A DNA stretch of 64,000 nt from Plenodomus lindquistii. Its lineage: Eukaryota; Ascomycota; Dothideomycetes; Pleosporales; Leptosphaeriaceae. Of this stretch, positions 57,738 through 64,000 are shown piece after piece; the first letter of the stretch is position 1, and each line of letters opens with the position of its first letter. The DNA lies in contig JANUWI010000015.1 in the NCBI GenBank assembly GCA_025504975.1, positions 310,001 to 374,000 of the forward strand, written 5' to 3'. The notes beneath the pieces were generated by a model that saw only the letters and a list, made by a program, of their open reading frames with translations, did no database searches and had not been told where the DNA came from. Position numbers and translations under genes: made by a program.

Positions 57738-58743
57738 TCACTCTCCCCCACCCCTCCACCCCCTCCCCCTAACAACCTCACTCATACACACATCCCCGCC
57801 CGTAATCTCCTCCAAAAACCCCTCCTCGGCCCCAACAAGCATAACATGAAAATGCTCCACAGCATGCACACTCTTCAGACTCTTCCAATTCTTAAACCAC
57901 GCCACCTCCCTCACCCTGTGCGCAAACACCCTCTGCACGTAGGCGTCGATTTGCTGCTGGGTTTGCGGCGTGCAGTACCCGGTTATGGGGTCGTCGGGGA
58001 GTGCGAATTTTGTCCAGATGACGAGGTGGGATATGTGGGGGGAGACGCCGTAGGGCCAGTCGTTGTGGAGGATTTTGATATCTTCTGTTCGATGGGTACG
58101 TTAGTAGGGGGTATATATATATATATATATATATCTGTACGGTAGATTTCGGGGGCGTGGAAGTAGATAGATAGGGGGAGAAAGGGGGCGGGGTATTACA
58201 TACCGTCGTATTCAAACGGACGACCTTTTGGCTCCGTACTCGTCCATTTTAATCGCTCGTCTACGATGAATTTTATCACACTGCCGTAGTCTTCGATTAG
58301 GTTGGTGAGGAATTCCCGGTAGCGACGCAGTTCGCTGGGCAGACGGTGGAATTTGTCGACGGTGTTTGTTCCTGTCATGTTCAATTAGCTATTATTCACC
58401 GGCTCAGTGTGGATGTATCGGCCCAAACCACCCCCCCATCCCCTAGTATAATAATAAGGTGAAACAATGAAGTGGAGGAATATGGGAAAAGTACGAAAAG
58501 AAAAAAAAACATACTTATAATCTCTTTCACCTCCTCCCACTCCAACATCCTATACTCCTCATCCCTCGTCCCAATAATCCTACGATCCTTCTCCCCACAG
58601 TCCTTGAGAAAATCAGGACATTCTCGCGTCTGTAGCTCGGGTGGGATATTCACGTTCCAGAATTCCAGCTCTTGTTCTTCATCTTGATCGAAATTCCGTT
58701 GTTGGTGTTGATTATGTTCTGGCGGCGAGTCTACATGAGGCAT
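57738..58743 (-). CDS. DUF3605 protein, N-acetylglucosamine-induced Gig1-type
   Basis: This belongs to the DUF3605 family, named for Candida Gig1, a GlcNAc-induced protein without a known enzymatic role. Three exons: ATG 58743 (MPHVDSPPEHNQHQQRNF) up to WEEVKEII; a middle exon (VDKFHRLPSELRRYREFL, FIVDERLKWTSTEPKG) at about 58204-58376; and a last exon with DIKILHNDWPYGVSPHISHL and LKSVHAVEHFHVMLVGAEE, ending at 57738. The intron between the last two carries a TA dinucleotide repeat (about 58113-58133). The NDWPYG and HAVEHFHVML signatures are family-specific. Probably cytosolic. Confidence 0.8.
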
Positions 58744-60418
58744 CCTAGCACACCCGTAATATCCGAGCCACGCCACACACCGGGCAATTTACCACTATCG
58801 GTAGCGTACGTACTAACCAAGTAACGACTGGGCAAAAAGCAAGAAAAAAAAATCTCCGATGATTGCAATGCAAATGCAATGGCGCGCAAGGATGCGGTTT
58901 CTTGGGGCGTTGTTCAAAAGAGGCTTGTCAGGGATGTCGTTTTTTGTGGCGTTGAAGAGTGACATGCAAGTGATTATGGGCAGCTGCTGACAGGAAGAAG
59001 CCGGAAAGTGGCAGGAATGGGGAGAATGATGCATGAGTACCGGATTTGGACAGGACAAGACCGCGTGCTGGCAGCTGCGCGGTGTGCCCCATGCTTGTTT
59101 CGAAACGTGGCAGCGTTTTTGCAGCGATGCGGAGGTGTGTAATCTTATGCTTATCGCGCAACGTCGGTTTGTTCATCACTTTGCAAGATCACACATGGGC
59201 GTGGCTTGTGAAGATGCGGAGTGCTGTTTGACGCTTCTGCACTCATTTTTTGTTTTCAGGGTCCTGTTCATGCGGAATGGTCTGCTAACTGCCAACTACT
59301 GCATGCAGCGAAACTGAATCTAGGTTAACTTTACTCTAACGTTAGCCATACACGCCATCCAACCATGAACACAGCAACGCCTAACCTACCTACCACATCA
59401 TCCACCCACAATTCACACACACCTTTTAATTTCGGCACCACGTCGCCGCTCGTCTCAGCGATCAGATCCCCTGCCCACAACCGGGGATTATCCCAACGGC
59501 ATTGCAGCAGCCCTACCCGTCTGCGGAACGCTGATTGGTCCGGCCGAGAGACATGGCAACGGCGACCCCGGGAAGTAATATCCAGGACCGAGTTTGAAGG
59601 TGAATGTGATAGGGCACGTGGACCAGACGGCACTCGGGATGAGCCCAGTATAAATGGCAACTAGCGATGAAACCCAAATACCGCTGTTAGCTTGCCACCG
59701 CTGTGCGCACATCGTGGGGCGATGCGACGGCGGGTGCTTGTGCGTTATGTCTGGTGTTAAGTGGTTTGGAGTGTGCTAGTCTTCCCTCCTGGGTGATGTT
59801 ACACACATGACCTTTGGTCCTTTCCAATGCTCTGTCTACCCTCGTGCTCCGGTGTCTTTGCCTCTACTCTGTTCCCTGCGCCTTGACGAGCTGCCTCCCC
59901 TTTCACACCTTCCCTTCAAATTCATTCACTACAAGTCTCTCCTTTCAGGATACCCTACTTCGGTCACCGCAACCAGAAAATCACATCTATTCTCGCTTTT
60001 CACGTGGCACGAAAACGGCTGGAACCTTTGTCCACGTATCACCAATTCTCGCTCCTCGACACAGCATTTCGGGTGACGCAAGCTTGATTGGGGGCGTTCG
60101 CGTGGCGGTTCGCGGGTTGGGTCTTTACCAGTGCTTGGGATTGTGTTGGTTCGGTGTGCGACGTGACGGGAACACGATATATGCGCGAGCGGCTGTGCCT
60201 GGATTTGCGTTTGCACTATTGTTGCGACGTGCTAGTTTCACTTCGACTTTGACTTTTTGACGGGCACAACTTTCGACCACTTCTACGAACGCGCTAGACG
60301 CAACGATCTTCTACCCACCACTGCCACCACCGTCGAAACAACTACCAAACTACCACCGTCAAAACGACTACCCAACTACCACACGCAGACGAGCTCCAAG
60401 TGAGCTCCTTACCTCACA
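58744..60418. other. 1.7-kb intergenic region
   Basis: Only short frames without recognisable domains are seen. It contains the promoters of the divergent DUF3605 and tail-anchored genes. No repeats stand out. Confidence 0.5.
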
Positions 60419-61177
60419 ATGGCGACACGCGACCCCAACTTCTGGAAACGCTTCAGCATCGCCGCACACCAAGACGCCCTCGAAAAAGAAGAAATGAACC
60501 AACAAAAAACCACACACGAACCAAAGCACTCGTACGTCCCATCCTCCCATTTGTCTTCTACGCCTCCATCACCATCATCCGGCCACGAAATGTTCACCCC
60601 AACATTTTCCCCCATCGCGCTCTCCTTCCCCACCACCGACGAGGAAAAACCCCTCTCCACAACGCCCGTCCCCGAACCAACCCCCGACTCGCCCCCACCC
60701 CCCAAACGCCCCCGTTCAACAAAACTCCAAAAAACCCCTTCCCAACGCGCACTCATCCGGCCCCCACCCGCACTCACCCTGTCTTCCCAAAAAACAACCT
60801 CAATATACACAACCACCACATCCACAACCCGCGCCTTCGCCTTCGCCCCACCCTCCCCCCTCCCCCTCTCAAGTCCTTACCCCCCCTTCCCCTCCTCAAA
60901 CCACCTTCCCCTCACCCGCCCGCAACCCCCATACCTACACACCCACACGCCGTCTACAAACTCGCTCAACCTGTCCACCCGTCCCCCCAGCAGATTTAAA
61001 TTCTGGACTACAATCTCTGCTGACCCGCCTCTTCGTAGGGATAGCTGGCTTGCGGGGCAGAAGCGCAAGGCGAGGCAGAGGGTGTGGCTTTGTTGGTTGT
61101 TTTGGGGGGTTTTGTTGGGGGTGGGAGGGGCCGTTGTCATTGCGGTTGTGGTGTTGAGGGGGAAGGGGGTTTTGTGA
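60419..61177 (+). CDS. Proline-rich tail-anchored membrane protein
   Basis: This is a single-exon protein of 252 residues. ATG 60419 gives MATRDPNFWKRFSIAAHQDA. The middle is disordered and Pro/Ser/Thr-rich. A basic stretch (GQKRKARQRVW) precedes one C-terminal hydrophobic helix (LCWLFWGVLLGVGGAVVIAV), so it is probably a C-tail-anchored protein. The N-terminal RDPNFWKRFS segment looks like a small conserved fungal motif, but I cannot name a function. Confidence 0.65.
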   Translation: MATRDPNFWKRFSIAAHQDALEKEEMNQQKTTHEPKHSYVPSSHLSSTPPSPSSGHEMFTPTFSPIALSFPTTDEEKPLSTTPVPEPTPDSPPPPKRPRSTKLQKTPSQRALIRPPPALTLSSQKTTSIYTTTTSTTRAFAFAPPSPLPLSSPYPPFPSSNHLPLTRPQPPYLHTHTPSTNSLNLSTRPPSRFKFWTTISADPPLRRDSWLAGQKRKARQRVWLCWLFWGVLLGVGGAVVIAVVVLRGKGVL

Positions 61178-61806
61178 GGGTTTCCTTCGGGGTGGGGGGG
61201 AGAGGGATGGAGTGATGTTTGAAGGGGTGAGGGGAATGTGCATCTGTGATGCTTTTTGGATTGATGGGTTTGGTTCGAGTAACATTCGACCTCGATATAC
61301 AGAGGGTGCATTTTTTCTTTTCTTTTCTTTGATGATACCAGGGCCATTTTGGAAAAGGCTCATAGACAACACACTTCTTTTCTTTTGTGGAAATGAAATG
61401 CTTTCGACTTTACAGTCTTTTCGCGCTCATCACGTGTAGAATCTTGTCTGAGCGTGTACTGCCAATTTAGTGATGCATTGATGGACTGACTACCTACAGC
61501 CTGTCAGCGACTGGTTGCTACAAGTTTTTGCCAGGAGCTGACATACCCAATGCCAAAATGTATGAAAAATGTGACAATCGCAATTCAGTATCACAGACTG
61601 AGTCAACGCCTGAACGCCGCTTTTGTACAAGGCTTCGTCTCTTTTAACCTGTGACTTCCATGCGACAAATGACGCTTCCATCATCTCGACGAAGCTATTA
61701 CCGTCTTCTCCTAGTCGCACCCTCGAAGATGCTGCTTAAGCAGAGATGTGATTCCACGCGACAAGCCTTGTTCACCATCGTGCATAATGAGCCTCCACGC
61801 ATGCGC
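61178..61806. other. Convergent intergenic region
   Basis: About 630 bp of 3' flank. No gene or notable repeat. Confidence 0.5.
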
Positions 61807-62487
61807 CTAAAATCTCTTCGCAGGCGGTGTAGGGCTCTTGCTCATACTCCTTGGGTCCCTACCTCTCTCCTTTAGCCATTTGCGCGTGCACATGTCCAGC
61901 TCGCGTTCCAGCTCCGGAGACGGCTCCTTGCGATGGATGAAGTTGCAGAAGCCGCCGCGCACGCAGCCTTCTCCACTGTTCAGGCGACAACAGGCTTCGC
62001 GGAAATCGGTGACAGGGGAGAGCTCGCAATAAATGGGCCGGCCGGCGTACCAGCGGCTGTTGAGGGCGTCGCAGGCTTTTTGGCTGTCTTCTTCGTACTT
62101 GAAGCGCACGTATACGTTGCCGATGAGATCTGTTCGCGACGAGTTAGTAAGCGATGGCGCAGTGAGAGTCGAGGGAAGGCACGTACGGTCATTGTTATTG
62201 TCGCAAACCACCAGCTCCTCCACCAGCCCAAACTGGCACAGCTCGCACCAAATGTCCTCGTAAAAGGCATCAAAGTGCATCTGCATCTGCTGCGGGTTCA
62301 TCTTGTTCTTGGGGTCGTAGGCCGGGTTCTGGTATAGGTTGGGCAGCAGGATTGTCTGGCTGTACGAGGGCTTGACGTGTTTGCGCGAGCAGCGGTCGCC
62401 GTGGCGGCAGGCGCCAATCTTGTAGTAGAAGGAGCAGTTGACCTTGTCCTGCTCCGTACCGAAAATGGAGGCGAGGTAGTTGGCCAT
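61807..62487 (-). CDS. U2AF small subunit (U2AF35-like splicing factor)
   Basis: This protein recognises the AG at 3' splice sites as part of the U2AF heterodimer. ATG 62485-62487 gives MANYLASIFGTEQDKVNCSF. Two CCCH zinc fingers, CSFYYKIGACRHGDRCSRKH and CCRLNSGEGCVRGGFCNFIH, flank a U2AF-homology motif (FYEDIWCELCQFGLVEELVV, GNVYVRFKYEEDSQKACDAL). An intron at 62130-62186 has a TACTAAC branch and joins CDNNND to HLIGNVYVRF, a familiar U2AF35 segment. Without splicing an extra 19 residues would be read in frame, so retention would not cause a stop. The frame ends at 61807 with SPTPPAKRF. Confidence 0.9.
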   Translation of the reverse strand: MANYLASIFGTEQDKVNCSFYYKIGACRHGDRCSRKHVKPSYSQTILLPNLYQNPAYDPKNKMNPQQMQMHFDAFYEDIWCELCQFGLVEELVVCDNNNDRTCLPSTLTAPSLTNSSRTDLIGNVYVRFKYEEDSQKACDALNSRWYAGRPIYCELSPVTDFREACCRLNSGEGCVRGGFCNFIHRKEPSPELERELDMCTRKWLKERGRDPRSMSKSPTPPAKRF

Positions 62488-62792
62488 GGTGTCGGTTTCG
62501 CGGTCGCTATGTAGTTCGGAAAGTGTTGGACGTGTGGGCGCAAGTGATGGCGAGGGTTGTGTGGCGAGAGATGGATGGGATGTCGTCGTGTTACGCGCCC
62601 GGTGCAAAAGTCGCGATGAAGCTGGACTGGACTGGCGCCACGCTAAATTGGGCTAGCGCGCTGCGATTACTGAGCTAGGGGAATGCTCGAGAATCCCATC
62701 ACTTGCCCTCTTCTCCTTTCACGTTTTCGTTCTCGGCCAATATATTTCACGTGCCCACTTTCAGACGACCCTAAGGGTCTCCAAGGATCGAC

Positions 62793-63029
62793 ATGTGGTT
62801 TCCAGCATCTACTGTCATGATCGTGGCGCTGTACCCGCTCTTTTGCACAGCACAGCAACATGGAAGGCACGATGCCTTCAACATAGTCAGAAGACAAGCT
62901 TGTGATGGAGTGGCTTGCGGCTATTACGGCGATGTGTGTTGCCCGTCAGGAACAACTTGCGCTACCGATGAGGTCAATCAGGCCGTATGCGTTGCCGCCA
63001 ATCGAACGGTTTCCATCCAGAGCTGCTAA
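62793..63029 (+). CDS. Small secreted cysteine-rich protein (effector-like)
   Basis: A 78-residue single-exon frame starts at ATG 62793 with a signal-peptide-like hydrophobic start (MWFPASTVMIVALYPLFCTA). A basic RR precedes the mature part, which reads CDGVACGYYGDVCCPSGTTC followed by ATDEVNQAVCV and a final SC. The motif CCPSGTTC and an even cysteine number fit a disulfide-stabilised secreted peptide, a common profile of fungal effectors or antimicrobial peptides. There is no homology I can name. It is divergent from the U2AF gene with a 305-bp gap. Confidence 0.5.
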   Translation: MWFPASTVMIVALYPLFCTAQQHGRHDAFNIVRRQACDGVACGYYGDVCCPSGTTCATDEVNQAVCVAANRTVSIQSC

Positions 63030-63892
63030 TGCGTCTTTGAAGCCTAAGCCAAATAAATGGATCTTCTTGTTGTTCAGAGTGCTTTGCATTGTCCATTGTT
63101 CAAGCTGTTTTCGCCAATCCGTCTCGCAGCTTCAAAGGCTTTCGCTGACACAACTAACATGCGAGAGTCTTCCCGTTCTAAGCTCCAACGCAGAGGGACG
63201 CAACTGGACGCTCAGTCTAGTGCCTTGAACATAGGATGTACGGTGGCAAAGCAAGCATACGCTCAAGCCAGGCCTCTGCTTCTCTGCTTGGAAGCTAAGC
63301 CTTACTCTGAGTGTGGCTTGCTCTGCTATTTGCACGAGGAAGTAGTGGCTCCCTCTGACTATCAATGCAGTATATTGCGCGAACTTAGTGGTCGATTCAA
63401 GCATAATCTCTACGATTGAATTGAGGAGTTCGAAACATCTAACCCTTGATTCAAAGTCCAACAGAGACTCGATGCTCCAGCTGGCCAAATCATCAATTCA
63501 TCCCGCGGCCGGTTGGCACCTTCCTAAGTTGGCGCTCACCATCTGGAGGGCTGGACCCTGAGATGCTTAATCTCAACGTCTGTCGCGTAACGCTGCACCA
63601 GCACACTTGTCTATCACGCGACAATTGGTAACATTAGCACGCATCCCAACGAACACACTAGATCTCGGCCTAAGATGCATGGTTTGGTGGAGAGCGTCGT
63701 TACGAAAAGGGCGCATGACGCGACGGGCGGCTAGCCGTTACTGCGGGGACTGCGGAGCACGCGCGAGTCAGACGACGAGCATGAGAGCTCGTTATTACCG
63801 CAGCATGGTTGCTCTTGTTTTCACCACCTACTAGCTGTTTGCGAGAATTTGAGTGGGTGAGGAATGGCTCAGGTGTATATCAAACCGCCAGT
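63030..63892. other. Intergenic region
   Basis: About 860 bp with no supported gene. Confidence 0.45.
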
Positions 63893-64000
63893 ATGACGAC
63901 GACCACGACAGAGCGCCGGCTTCCAGTTCGGCAGCTCATAATACTATGTAAGCTCTTTCCACGACTACGAGACAGACCTATCATACCAGAAGACTGTTCG
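63893..64000 (+). CDS. MFS transporter start, partial (window edge)
   Basis: ATG 63893 opens MTTTTTERRLPVRQLIILC with a GTAAGC donor at 63948. The LPVRQLIIL start is the usual beginning of a tetracycline-resistance/zinc-induced-facilitator-like MFS family in fungi. Only the first exon and part of the first intron are in the window, so this is suggestive, not firm. Confidence 0.4.
   Translation, partial: MTTTTTERRLPVRQLIILCKLFPRLRDRPIIPEDCS

Overview
The window is a piece of nuclear genome from a filamentous ascomycete (Pezizomycotina). The evidence is short GT-AG introns of about 45-150 bp with CTAAC/CTGAC-like branch sites, a HET-domain gene, a Pth11-type rhodopsin-fold protein, fungal secondary-metabolism enzymes, and spaced single genes with low-complexity flanks. 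A Dothideomycete (Pleosporales-like) is my guess from the overall look; no marker gene fixes the species.

Left block (1-12285) is a secondary-metabolite cluster. It holds an NRPS-like adenylation enzyme cut by the window edge, a three-repeat Myb regulator head-to-head with it, an O-methyltransferase, a phenol-hydroxylase-type flavin monooxygenase, a SnoaL/NTF2-like protein, a GFA-fold zinc protein and a DHA2-type exporter. A likely logic is that an acid is activated (and reduced or condensed by a part outside the window), hydroxylated, O-methylated and exported. The block is visibly decaying: the adenylation gene has two in-frame stops, the Myb gene two (both at tryptophan codons), the monooxygenase one stop plus a lost splice donor, and the GFA gene a frameshift. 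The methyltransferase, SnoaL protein and transporter read cleanly. A 239-bp TA-flanked inverted-repeat element and a 168-bp diverged tandem duplication lie in the same block.

Middle block (14072-45140) holds a putative membrane protein, a HET-domain protein, a FYVE-RING ubiquitin ligase (Pib1-like), a TRP-like channel with ML-like domain, a secreted two-module chitin-binding (CBM18) protein with a stop at a conserved cysteine, a secreted dipeptidyl-peptidase V, a cytochrome P450, a doubtful gene remnant, a rhodopsin-fold membrane protein, an intracellular alpha-amylase, an SMP-30-like lactonase and a SET/MYND-type protein.

Right block (46990-64000) is mostly housekeeping: an Rck2/SrkA-type stress kinase, HMG-CoA reductase, an unrecognised 425-residue protein, a DUF3605 (GlcNAc-induced Gig1-type) protein, a tail-anchored proline-rich protein, the U2AF small subunit, a tiny cysteine-rich secreted protein, and the first exon of what looks like an MFS transporter at the right edge. 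Intergenic regions carry many microsatellites and pyrimidine-rich tracts. I identified no rRNA, tRNA or CRISPR array.
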